Below the pieces are notes generated by a model. That model made no database searches and was not told the origin of the DNA. It worked only from the letters and a program-made list of their open reading frames with translations. From the NCBI RefSeq assembly GCF_037392515.1, contig NC_090280.1, positions 19,778,618 to 19,842,617 of the forward strand: 64,000 nt of DNA, written 5' to 3'. The stretch comes from Haliotis asinina. Its lineage: Eukaryota; Mollusca; Gastropoda; Lepetellida; Haliotidae. Of this stretch, positions 47,236-58,694 are shown one piece after another (the stretch's first letter is position 1; each line of letters begins with the position of its first letter). Both the position numbers and the translations under genes were made by a program.

Positions 47236-47525
47236 AGACAGGACATTTGGTTATCAAAGCACACTCTACATGAAAATATATTGCCCAAGTATGAATAGAA
47301 GGCGACTACATCCACTGATTCAACTGTTGTTACTCACTTTCTTTTCTCACCTCCTCTTTTGTAAACCAAAATAAATTCTTTAAAAATCGGGGAACCTGAC
47401 TAGAATCAAGAATCACAGCATTTCAGTGAATATTCTCACTGCTACACCAGGTAAATTGAAACACAGACGTGGACTCTTAACAAGGGAAGCCAGTAGTTTA
47501 TTGGTATTGAGTCGTATTGGCCATG
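47236..47525. other. Unassigned spacer between LINE 2 and minisatellite
   Basis: No exon or known repeat recognised. 'cagtagtttattggtattga' directly precedes the array. Confidence 0.4.
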
Positions 47526-48116
47526 AACAACAGAAACCTAGCATCGGATATTGTCCAACAACAGAAACCTAGCATCAGATATTGTCCAACAACAGAAACC
47601 TAGCATCAGATATTGTCCAACAACAGAAACCTCGCATCAGATATTGTCCAACAACAGAAACCTAGCATCAGATATTGTCCAACAACAGAAACCTAGCATC
47701 AGATATTGTCCAACAACAGAAACCTAGCATCAGATATTGTCCAACAACAGAAACCTAGCATCAGATATTGTCCAACAACAGAAACCTAGCATCAGATATT
47801 GTCCAACAACAGAAACCTAGCATCAGATATTGTCCAACAACAGAAACCTCGCATCAGATATTGTCCAACAACAGAAACCTCGCATCAGATATTGTCCAAC
47901 AACAGAAACCTAGCATCAGATATTGTCCAACAACAGAAACCTAGCATCAGATATTGTCCAACAACAGAAACCTAGCATCAGATATTGTCCAACAACAGAA
48001 ACCTAGCATCAGATATTGTCCAACAACAGAAACCTAGCATCAGATATTGTCCAACAACAGAAACCTAGCATCAGATATTGTCCAACAACAGAAACCTAGC
48101 ATCAGCTATTGTCCAA
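47526..48116 (+). repeat. 31-bp minisatellite, 19 copies
   Basis: The 'attgtccaacaacagaaacc' phase recurs exactly every 31 bp from 47550 to 48108. Most units are identical; a few carry 'cctcgcatc' instead of 'cctagcatc' (for example near 47631, 47847 and 47878), and the first and last units differ ('cggata', 'cagcta'). There are no unique spacers, so it is not a CRISPR. Confidence 0.97.
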
Positions 48117-48179
48117 TTGTGCATTAGCAATACCAAAATTCCCCCTTCCTTCTTTTTCAAAGATGCTTGCAGACTAAAA

Positions 48180-49134
48180 TAGGTTTTGCTCCATTTTTTG
48201 AAACGAAGCGTAATAAACTTGTATTAAATACTTTTCCCTTGTATTTTATACTTCTACGCGCTTGCATCTATATCTTGGTATTAACAGAAGCAATGGTAGT
48301 ATTTACGTTTAATACCAGTATATTAACATACTGGACGAGATAAAATCGAACTGATGAATGTCATTGACATATAATACACCGCAACCAGTTCACATTTTGA
48401 ACAGCTTTGAAATGATAGCTTCGTAAAGTGTGGTCATGTGGGATGTGTATGGGCATATATGCCCATCAAACTACTTGAACTACTCAAAGTCTAATTAATA
48501 TTACATACTTCACATATATCACATATATCATTTTTGAAGCAAGCGCACAGATAGTTTGGGGATCTTACTGCAGATAAACTAATACATCTGCAGAAAAACT
48601 GATACATCTACAGATAAACTCATACATTATTTGTACAGTGATCCATGTGATCATATCTTTGATATCGCATCTTTTAAACTGCTTAAGTTATGTATACTGT
48701 TGTCTGTCTCTCTATGTGTATCATTGTGGGAACTGGACACATATCACGTATCTGGTACACAAGCAATATGACCCAATGTCGGTACATGTTTAGCACAACT
48801 TTACTGTGCCTCCTTCTCTTCGTTTATTTCCACACATTGGATCACAAAGCGATCGTGAACCTGCAGTGTTTGTTTTCTAAAGACACTCTTAGCAATATTC
48901 TATTTATATTCCATTTACATGGCGGTGGCCTTTGAATATCCCGAGTCTTGGCCAGACAACCCAGTAATCGGCAGCATTGGCATCAATCTGCACAACATGC
49001 GAAGGCATATGTCATCCAAGTCAGATAACCTGACCTCCTCGGGGAAGCATGGGTTGCTGACGACCAATCACACACCTCTTTACAACAGCACATTCCTTTA
49101 GAAAATATAACAGGACGTTTGAACACGTTACTGA
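48180..49134. repeat. Segmental duplication unit 3, flank downstream of gene B
   Basis: Matches 27830-29460 (unit 1) and 38160-40060 (unit 2), with deletions. It includes the old SINE remnant (48915-49065) and joins the gene B 3' UTR through a shortened segment. The LTR sequence found at the edge of units 1 and 2 is absent. Confidence 0.8.
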
Positions 49135-49140
49135 TTTATT
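49135..49140 (-). promoter_or_regulatory. Polyadenylation signal of gene B
   Basis: AATAAA on the minus strand, about 45 bp after the gene B stop codon. The same signal is kept in pseudogene C, whereas the corresponding place in gene A has changed ('ggtttaactcatt'). Confidence 0.6.
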
Positions 49141-49181
49141 TCCTTAAAATGTAAATTTCTGTAAGAAATGGAAACAAACAC

Positions 49182-52164
49182 CTAGACACTTTCAGATTCT
49201 GGAGAATACAAATAATACCTGAAGAGGTCATTTATTCTTCTACTCCTACTATATGTCCAGATCAAACTGAAACTTGAAAAATTGTCTATGACACCTAGTT
49301 GAATTGTTTTATTCTGCATACATGTTACATATATCCGTTTCCTGTGATACGCAAATTCCAAGGGAGTATCCTGGAGTTTAAACATAGGAATTGAATCAAA
49401 TGTTTTCAAGTTCATTGTGTACAGAATTTTTTCTATATTATAATGTAGAACGCCTTCCGTTGGATCAATGGTAAATGCGGGGAAACGTTGTTTCACTTTA
49501 GAAAATGACTTTTCTTTGCCTTCATATGACACAGAAAATATACCTTGCTCACAGGACACATACAATATTTTGTATCTTGGATATACCACAAGATTTCTGT
49601 GAAAGTGATTTTTTGGTCCTTTTATTATTTTGTCGGCATCAGACAAGTTCAGGGATATCTTTAAAATGTTCCTTGTCCTAAGACTTAAAAAGATCAAACG
49701 GCAATTTTCGTCAGCTGCAATTGAGTAGAAATCTTTTAAATTCGATTTTAGAACATGAGGTTGAAGATCATATGTCAAATAAGACCAAAGATTTCTTCCC
49801 TGATCACCAGCATTTGTTCCAATGATAATCTGTCTTGATTCTGGCAAGTATGCAAAAGCTATAGGAAAATTTGGAACTCTTAAATATGTATGTAAGGATT
49901 TATTGTGTAGGTTCAACTGGCAAATATTTTTATTCCAATGGCGCAGGAACAGAATCCTTGTCCTCATATAATTTTCTTCCAATGTTTTCTTCTTTCCTGG
50001 AAAGAAAACAAATAGCACCAATAATCCTGTATTTTACTTTCACAGTGTAGAAGGGAGACATTTACAACACTCATGCGCTTTCGATGCAACAGAATTGAAA
50101 CAGCAGTCGTTCTTATAAACTAATGTGAAAACAATTCATAAGATAACAAAATGTAGATCACATGTTTAAACGAATGGGATTTTAGGCTGGTTGAAAGTCT
50201 TTTTCATGGTGATATCGAATCTCAAACACCTTGAACTTGCAATGTTTTACTAACTAGTGACACTGAGTTGTTCCGGGCGCCTGTTATGTTGTACACTTTT
50301 AATTTATTCATTTTAAGGACGTCTTTTGTAATTAAAATGTGTACATGAAATGTTCATGCTGTTTGGCTGAAACAATGCCAGTGCGACGTAAAACTTCAAC
50401 TCAGCGTAACTGCAGAGATAAATTATACAATTCGTGTACAAAAAACGTAAGAAAAGTCAGTGCAGCTATCGAAAAAAGTGTACATAAAGCTGATGAGTTG
50501 TCACTTGCACATTATACTATTAGTCTCCAAAATTGAAAGAAATGTTTTCAAATGGCAGAAGTTTCTTTACCAGTAGTTGGAGTAGTTACTCTTGCACTGC
50601 TGCTAGAATTAGTCAATGTAGTTGTCACTCCGGTAGTGGAATAAGTGCTAGTTGTGGTTGCATCAGAGGTAGAGGAAGTAGCAATATCTGTTGAGGCAGG
50701 GTCTCCGCTTTGACGAGTGGGTTTGGAGGGAACAGGTGAATAGTACAAACATTTGAATTGCTTTGCTCTGGTGAGAATAATGTGTGAACCATTTCTGCAG
50801 TTCATAAAATGACCTTTAACCTGAAATATATATATCTTACTTTATCTCCAGCTAATATTTGTATGATATAATTTGTATAATATTTGTTAATAATAATTAA
50901 TATGAATCTTAATGGATTCTTAAACAAGCGTCATCCAAAGATTATATATCCCCCCCCCCCCACCCCCACCCCCCTTTCGTGGTAGTATTTCTTAACACGA
51001 GTAAATCTGATGGAAACTACCGATGTTTTGCGAATGCAAATCAATGGAAAGGAAATAACTCTGTTTTCCTTGCGCCGTCTTCAAAATCTTGCGGTGACTA
51101 CGAAAAGATTTGCCACTCACTCCGAAAAATAAATTTTGACAAAACATTCAAATGTAGTCCCTGTGAATATAAGACATGGAACTGAACCGCGGCGATACCT
51201 ACGAGAAATACTGCAAAATGCAAGATTCGAATCGTTTGAGTCACACAGGTTTGCTGAAGTGTTACCCTTCGAGCACAGGGACCATAATCAGACACTGAGA
51301 GTACGTCAACCCATGTCCCCTAGTGACTAGTGAACAATTTCTAATATATAAGTGCGAATATAAACAATGTGCAGTGACATTTTTCAGCAAAGCCTTTAAC
51401 ACTTGCGTCACAAAACCATAAACACAAGCAGTTATTGAAATGGGGCTAACATGGCGGCTAGGCTTCTTTGTTTAGCGAATATATAGTCCCAAACTATCAA
51501 TTACAAAATATACAGACTTACTTGATTCAAATTAGTGTGTAGCACAGGCGTCACATTATCCTAAACTGTTGTAACCAGTACAGGTGAACTGACTGTAAGC
51601 ATTGGCTTATCAAAGAATCAGTTTCAAGCCACTTACCCATGTGAGTGAGTGAGTGAGTTTAGGTTTACGTCGCACTTAGCAATATTCCAGCTATATGGCG
51701 ACGGTCTGTAAATAATCGAGTCTGGACCAGACAATCCAGTGATCAACAACATGAGCATCGATCTACGCAATTGGGAACCGATGACATGTGTCAACCAAGT
51801 CAACTAGTCTGACCACCCGATCCCGTTAGTCGCCTCTTACGACAAGCATAGTCACCTTTTATGGCAAGCATGGGTTGCTGAAGGCCTATTCTACCCCGGG
51901 ACCTTCACGGGTCCCACTTACCCATGTGTTTTCTACACCCAACGGCGTCTCCTTTTTATCCTTGTCAATGTGACCACTACAAAGAAAGCACTTTAGTTCC
52001 AACGCTGAAAACCTGAACGATGTGCAGCCCACATGGTGACGACACGCTTCCTTGCACATCTTTGGTCCTATCGGACTTTTATCTAAGAAAATCATTTCAA
52101 AATATGCAAATCCCAAAACATGTGCGATGACTCCATATTGCAACACGGTTTCAACACACGTCAT
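49182..52164 (-). CDS. PAN-like / Ser-Thr linker / beta-propeller protein, gene B (three exons)
   Basis: Exons 52164-51922, 50820-50571 and 49996-49182 have exactly the sizes of gene A (243, 250, 815 nt), the same phases and an uninterrupted 435-codon frame. Exon 1 differs from gene A by one residue (Glu for Gln at position 5). The linker differs at about seven positions, while the propeller differs at about 59 of 235. Blade motifs include 'PIAFAYLPESRQIIIG', 'IAADENCRLIFLSLRTRNIL', 'NLVVYPRYKILYVSC' and 'AFTIDPTEGVLHYN'. A SINE lies immediately after the exon 1 donor but leaves GTAAGT intact. Conserved frame and splice sites argue that both copies are functional. The role is unknown; secretion and ligand binding are inferred. 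Confidence 0.82.
51644..51913 (+). mobile_element. SINE inserted at the gene B exon 1 splice donor
   Basis: Full-length GTGAGTGA-family SINE flanked by the 15-bp direct repeat 'ccacttacccatgtg' (51629-51643 and 51914-51928). Gene A shows the empty site at 32011-32025. The repeat contains the end of exon 1 and its donor (minus strand ACATGG|GTAAGTGG). Confidence 0.95.
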
Positions 52165-52179
52165 TGTAAAGACCTCTTT

Positions 52180-53288
52180 AAGAGATTGTGGTGCTACTGT
52201 TACAATATGCAGTTAGTTATATCATGTGAGGCTGTCATGCGTAATTAATGTCCTGAGTATACGCATTTTCAGGCTGCTACACAGAAGATCAAAGGATATT
52301 CTGCCCTTTGCTTGCAGTGTTAAAAATCTCTCTACAATAATAACAAGGGAGATGATAGTCGTGTACCAGTAGTCAGGTCTCACTTTAAATTTGTTTATCA
52401 ATATTCCCTCAGCTCATGCCTTTTTGTTGACCACGGACGGATTTTATCCCTTTTAATCAAAAGGGGGAAATCCATAACAGGTAACACAGGACCTCCGGAG
52501 ATCAATAAGCACATTACCTTTTGCAAAGATCTAAATGTTAGTTGTTTCAGTTCTAATTAAAAAAAATTTCAACATTCGTCGTTGGTCGAAACACCACCAA
52601 ACCATGGGAAAGTAAGAATATCCTGACTGTAGATGCCCAGTGTGTGTATCCCATGTCGTCATGTTGTTTCAGAAGAGAATGTCTACCATCGATTTATTGA
52701 TTTTATAATGAACTCACAGGTGTTCATTTTCATGTATATTCCTAATGTTTTTATTTTTCTGGTGTGATATCCCATATATTTACTAAATCAAAGAAAGAAT
52801 GCAGTGATGTCAACTTCTGTTTTGGAGTGTACACTCACTCCTGCATCCAGTAAATAAAATCTCGGAAGCAGATGGTTAATATGTACCAATTCATGACATG
52901 TTGGACTGGGGACGCATGGTCACAGTTTCTTGTCTAAGTTTACTGTACGCTGCCGTACCCGCAACTAGGTGTTTGCACGTATTCGTGTGGCCCCCATCTG
53001 GTCATTTGTCAACGACTTCGTAGGGGTGTACACCCAGCTTACCAGCAGCCAGCAAGGGATTAACTGGGATTAGAGGCTATGCATGAATGAGCATGCATTG
53101 CTGGGTGTTTCTTGTGTAATATCGTATTAGCGTCAGTCCAGGTGACCTATGCCAACTCAGCTCAGGTGAGTTGAACCGTGCTGTTTTCAGCGATTAGCAT
53201 GGTCCAATGACATGGAACTTTTAAACAATAACTGCTGGCAAACTGCGGACACCCCAACTAGGGACATCCCTTCGTAGCCTCCTTTACA
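52180..53288. repeat. Segmental duplication unit 3, flank upstream of gene B
   Basis: Colinear with 32270-33856 apart from an indel of about 460 bp. It ends at 'cctcctttacag', exactly where the LINE 1 tail begins in unit 1, so this marks the pre-insertion sequence or the duplication edge. Confidence 0.8.
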
Positions 53289-53900
53289 GAGAGTTGCGTT
53301 CTCTACAGTAGGGGTTGTGACAACACGGAAAGAGTCTGCACTCAACGTTGACTCCAAGCTGAATAGGACTGATAGACACATTCCCTCTTTTACCTTCAGA
53401 AAGAAATGAACATCTTTAAAAAAAGAAACAGTTTATACTGTGATTAGATTGCACAATAAATGGGTATGCCATATGCACTTCAGTATATCTTTCTTCATGG
53501 TCAGCAACAGAACAGCAGCCGTGGATTTTGCAGGGAGCTTATGTCTGATGATTCAAAGGAACAACAAGGAAATATAATGCACTATTGCCTTATACATGTC
53601 CTGATAATCGGACATATTGCTTTCGTACCAGATGCGCAGTATCTGCATAGTTCCCACACTGATACGGATCGTGAGAAAGGAGTATTTATAATTTAACCGG
53701 TCTTACGTTAATGTATATCATTTCAGGGTTGGTTTGATGCAGTGTTGTAACGCATTTGAAGAAACCCTTTAGGATGAGTAAGTTTAAAGTGATTTTATCA
53801 GGCATTTACAACACTGGTGAAATTAGCAATTAAAGGTTCTGTACTGACACGCGAAACCCCCAAAGGGTGACCTTTATTGGGTACCCACAGGTGAGACAGT
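53289..53900. other. Unassigned sequence
   Basis: Only short frames; no repeat family or exon recognised. Confidence 0.4.
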
Positions 53901-53904
53901 GAGT

Positions 53905-53995
53905 GAGACAGTATGATTTTTCACCGCTTTTAGCAGTATTTCAGCAATATATCGGTGGGGGCATCAGACATGGTGATCACACAATGTACCCATGT
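53905..53995 (+). mobile_element. SINE tail fragment
   Basis: 'gtgagtgagacagtatgatt', 'agcagtatttcagcaatata' and 'cggtgggggcatcagaca' match the reverse-oriented tRNA-SINE tail also seen at 11838. Confidence 0.6.
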
Positions 53996-54449
53996 GACGA
54001 ATTTAGAAGTTGGTGTGATGAACAACCAGGAGAGTTCAAGACAGTTAACAATCTATCACTTGCTAAACAGCGGTGACAGAAGCTACACCGAAACGTCGCT
54101 CATATTGATATTAAAGAAGTATGATCCACAGAACGATCCTCGTCGTTCACCAAATCAGATGTTGAGTATGTGCGAAAGTACTCAGATATTGTCCAGGTAT
54201 TGTCGTGACTGGTGGATTGACAGCACCGGACCAAATATACCACCTAGGTGGCGTTGTGGTCGAACTGATGCGTTGAGCAAAACGGATCACGGTTCAGGAC
54301 ACCTTTCCGTTCAGCGACCAAAACACATTCCTCCATCAACACATTGGGCGCAACCCACATCAGATGGCCCTTTCATTGCCTTTTACGACCAGGAACTGGG
54401 TGCTGTGGACACATTGTACCCCGGGTCCACGCGGGGAAAGACCTATTAG
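53955..54449 (+). other. Uncharacterised 164-codon open frame
   Basis: The longest frame in the 53-61 kb interval. It begins inside the SINE fragment, so its first residues are certainly not genic. The remainder contains 'CRDWWIDSTGPNIPPRWRCG' and 'GPFIAFYDQELGAVDT'. I recognise no family and see no flanking exons. It could be a decayed transposon or a chance frame. Confidence 0.2.
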
Positions 54450-55760
54450 TTTTATAGAGGACTCACCACAAGGAGATTGCTCTACATGAGTGTCGTAGCG
54501 ATCGTGTTCAGCTTGGCTGAAATTCATTCAACATTTGATATTTAACAGTAATATCCAGTAAGGGGTCTATGTTTAAGACAATGAATATCCCCTTTGTCGA
54601 CTGGAAACGTCAGTCTTATTGCAGGGCCAAGATAGTCTGAAGTATGCACGACTGCATCATACCACCATGAAAATATAAAATTATCTATATTTCATATAAC
54701 TTCAGCATCATCTATTCCATTACCACAAGGAACAGGTGGGCAGTCCAGCCCTTTGTAGGTCAAAGAGAGGCACATCTGCGTGGTTATATGTTCAACTGAA
54801 GCACTTTGTTGGGCAGGTTTGGATGTGGGAAAACGAAGTGAACACAGACATTAAAGTTAAGGTACAGAGAATACTGAATGACAGACACCCATATACATCC
54901 GAGTAATATATCAGAGACACAGTTTCTCTGCTGTAAGATTCCCAAACGACCTGTGTGATTGCATCGAACATGATTAAATAATATATGTGCAAGAATAACG
55001 TCACATTAATTAGACTTTGAGTAGTTCAAGTAGTAGGGTAGACAGAGTACGTGCACACGTTTCACGTAAGGATGACTCTAAGCAGAACACTTGACATTAA
55101 ATATTGCTGTTAAGGAACCTGGCACAAAACGTGAAGAACATACACACATGACTGACTATCATCAGGGGACTAGGAGTAGTACCACGGACATACATAGCGT
55201 ATGGGCAAGTTTCGCGAAAAGATCATTAACGGGATATTCAAACGAGGGCTGGTTCCGGTGAGTTTTAAAGTGGTGCAAGTATAATACCTTCTCCATCAGC
55301 TCAACATCGCCATCATATCTACCATGAAATGTATTGATTATTTTTATTATTATTATTATTAATTTTTGCAACCATGAGGCCTCAATAAATAAAAAACCCA
55401 AGCTATCGTACACACACTGAAATCTTTGTGAACGATTCAAGTTTCAACGTGTTGCAAAAGTTTCACATGTAAATAGAGGCGCTGCGTAAATATTACTTGG
55501 AAACATGAGTATTGCATCATTTGAACGTTTCACAAAAGTCTACAGGACGAGTGAATGCAACCACCCTAGGAAAGAATCTAACTGGCTCTTTATTTTTCTG
55601 ACTGCATGAAGATGCGTGTGCTTAAGACGAATGACAACATCATGTGACAACGCTGTATGTCCTGACAATAGTAACACAATTGCATCTGCTAGAGACGAGT
55701 CATGAGAAAGAGGATGTTCAAAACATTCTAGAATTAGGTGTTCTCGCTCAGGTTTTGGGA
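54450..55760. other. Unassigned sequence
   Basis: No exon recognised. A short (TTA)n run lies at about 55340-55362. Confidence 0.4.
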
Positions 55761-55767
55761 TTTGGAA

Positions 55768-56130
55768 TGAATGAGTGAGGTAATATTTTACGTCACATCG
55801 GCAATATCTCAGCCATATCGTGACGAAAACAATTTATGTGAGAAAAATGAAAGCATTTTGAAGAATATAACCTGTCACGACAGACAGAAAAATACGAGGC
55901 TATCACAGATATGGATATAAAACTAGCAGTCTAGTAATTAATGCAGGCAATACTATATACAACACGGGCTATAAATCGCCAACAACTGAAGGTTGACCAC
56001 CATACTAGCTGGACAGTAAAACAGTAGCGCATGATAGATATAAACATAAAACTAGCATGTGAGATTAAAACAGTGTAATTAAAGAAGACAACAGTACACA
56101 ATAGAATAAGACGGGCTATAGGTCGCCAAC
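55768..56130. repeat. SINE fragment and imperfect tandem duplication
   Basis: 'gtgaggtaatattttacgtc' and 'ggcaatatctcagccatatc' (55776-55825) are a diverged SINE core. Two following segments each contain 'gatataaa', 'aaactagca' and the ending 'acgggctata.gtcgccaaca' (near 55970 and 56110), forming a duplication of about 140 bp. Confidence 0.5.
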
Positions 56131-56179
56131 AAATTTTGGATTTTCATGCTGCGAGGACATCTGTATAGAGGCGCCAATT

Positions 56180-56285
56180 TGAGCCAATGATGTGCAAGGA
56201 TGCGTGGCATTACACCATGTGACACATGTCTTACTGTTTCTCAGCTTTGGAACTGAGGTGCTTTCATTGTAGTGAACATGAAATT
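56180..56285 (+). pseudogene. Relic of the PAN-like exon, opposite orientation
   Basis: The plus-strand reading 'EPMMCKDAWHYTM', a stop, then 'SYCFSALELRCFHCSEHE' aligns with 'GPKMCKEACRHHVGCTSFRFSALELKCFLCSGH' (quoted in part) of genes A and B exon 1. It has an in-frame TGA and lost Cys positions. It indicates that the family once extended further and in the other orientation. Confidence 0.7.
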
Positions 56286-56537
56286 CATTTTGTTCACATG
56301 TATGGTGTCACTTATAATTATTCAGCCAGATTCATATCTCTTTCACAACCACATTCGCACAAAATTCATGTTTTATTTTACAGCATATCAGCAGCTATTA
56401 TGACCCAGATGTTGAATAAATTCAAGTTTCCATACAACTAATACCGAGCTAACATGTATGTTTTGCAATAGATAGTTCTGTTCTTGTTCTACTTGTTCTT
56501 TAATCGTAGAAACCTAGCCGTATTGTCACTTCCCTTT

Positions 56538-56612
56538 GAAGTGAGTGAGTGAGTTACGTTTCACCGCCACATTGGCAATATTTCAGCTATATCGTGGCGA
56601 GATCTTTTAATA
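56538..56612 (+). mobile_element. SINE fragment
   Basis: 'gtgagtgagtgagttacgtt', then 'ggcaatatttcagctatatc' and 'gtggcgaga'. Diverged copy truncated after the core. Confidence 0.6.
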
Positions 56613-58690
56613 ATTATATTGTAATATAAAACTTAGAAACTAAACATATCTGAACATTGAAATGGAAGATATGTATAGTATAAAAACCTGTCTAACAACT
56701 AGAACAACTAGAATATCACAATGACAACTAAAAAGTAGTATGAACAGTTAAAAGTAATTGCACTGTTTGGACAGTGTATTTTCACGTTCAGTAATTACCT
56801 TCTGTTGTGGTTTTATGAGTCATATGGTTTAGTGACAATCTCATTCAATGGACTTTGTAACTAGTGCGTATAAAGGATTCTTTCAGTTCATCTGTTTGGT
56901 CAGTCTTTCATACTACGAGGTGAAGTAAGGTGAAATTGACACTACATATATTTTATATGTAATAGCTCTATTCGCCGGGAAATGACGATGGAGGCTGTAT
57001 GGGGTTCAAGCTTTTTATTCTAGCTCTGGTGATCCAGCGTAAGCCGCTAGTATTCAATGCCCTGGAACATTTAGGGAATTCTTACATTTCAACAGATCAC
57101 ATTTAAGTTCAAGATCAACTTAGAACAGTCATTACAGATTCATGCAGATCATGCAGATTTAGGTTACAATGTACTTCATTTCATTTCTTAAGATACAAAT
57201 GCCTTAAGATACAAATACCCATTTAAAATATTACATGATATATAGTCTCACAATACATACAAAGAATAAAAGAAAAGTAACACAGCCTAGTATCATGCAC
57301 CGAAATTGATACACAAGCATGCACTCACGTCTATATGGTACACGGTCTATCGAGCACATGGCGACGCCCTTGCCTTCCATGACCACATGGCATACACGCT
57401 TCTGTCTGCAGTACACAAACAGCACAAAAATTCATTCAGTCACAAATCACCCTTGGAACCAGTAATGTGCAGAAAACTATACAATAAAGTAACATTATTT
57501 CATTTAAACAGTAACTAAGTTTATAACACTAATGCTAAAGCTTATTCAAAGCAAAATCAAATATTAACTTATTAACTACAAAAAGTTGTAATACAACTAC
57601 AGCTAAAGATGCAATAATATTCCACTAAGAATTGAATTATAATACCTGCTCTGCTCGCACTAACAAGCACTTAGAACATGTCATGCCAACACAACAAAAA
57701 GGCTCACCTGTCTATCTCTGTGTCCCAGTGTGAAGTGAAGGTTAATTTTTCAGGTGCAACATGCAGAACCAACTATTGGCTCATCAACCAATCAGAAATG
57801 AGCATAGCTGACCACGTGATAAACAATTTCCAGTGTCATGACCCGACCTGACCTGACATGACAACCCCTTGAACTATGATCCTTGACTGACAGCCTTCAC
57901 TATATACAGTGATCTCAAAATAAATGCATTTCTCTTGAAATGTTACCTTTTCCATCAAGATAGTTGATGAACTCCTTCACCACAAATGAACTGAATAATT
58001 TAAAGGAATACTGCCACCTAAAACCTTTTTTTGTGACCCATTTTCTTTATATATATTTTTTATTTGCATTTTATAACATATATTAAAATGACCTCAACCA
58101 CAACGTAATGACATACTAGAGTACCAAAAAGTCTCATAATACTCGTCAAACAAGACATAGGACACCGCATGTCACTTGTAAGGAAGGATACTTTCTGTGT
58201 GAAACAATGACAACACGAGTCCTTTATGAAAGTCAAAGAACAATGGGCCCAGGTAACCACTGACCCCACGAACAGTGCACTGTGTTATAGCATTAAATAA
58301 GGTAAACTGTAAACAATGTGCTTGAAGACACTTCCTTCAGCTCGGATATTAAAACTTGAGAATCCACCCTTGCAAACTGAGTATCATAGGAAAGATATGT
58401 GTGTAACATTTTCACAAAGAGGGAATACTGGAATAGTACACGTGTAGAACTAAATATGTGTGTGAATAAATATTGTTTTGACGAGTTTAAGACCTTTTTG
58501 TTTCTTCTCAGTGTATGCCAGAAAGTAGCAGCAAGAAGACAACGTCGTCAGTATCACCCGCTATGGCAAAATATCCTTCATGAATATCTCTATGATTGTA
58601 TCAAATGTCAAATGTTTGGGTGTGTATATAGCAAAGTGGAAAGAGAGTATTGAAAGGTTTCAAAGGTCTGATCCAGAAAGGAGCACTACC
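56613..58690. other. Unassigned sequence
   Basis: AT-rich, with short frames only. I recognise no exon, RNA gene or repeat family. Confidence 0.4.
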
Positions 58691-58694
58691 TCCA

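Noticed and set aside
47526-48116. CRISPR-like regular array
   Set aside because: Units repeat every 31 bp with no unique spacers between them, and the context is a eukaryotic genome. It is a minisatellite.
48351-48385. CTGATGA followed by a small stem (also near 27998 and 38338)
   Set aside because: The stem is plausible, but the obligatory GAAA is replaced by ATAA. No hammerhead is supported.
53955-54000. ATG at 53955 as a genuine start codon
   Set aside because: It lies within a SINE tail fragment, so the N-terminal part of that frame is repeat-derived.
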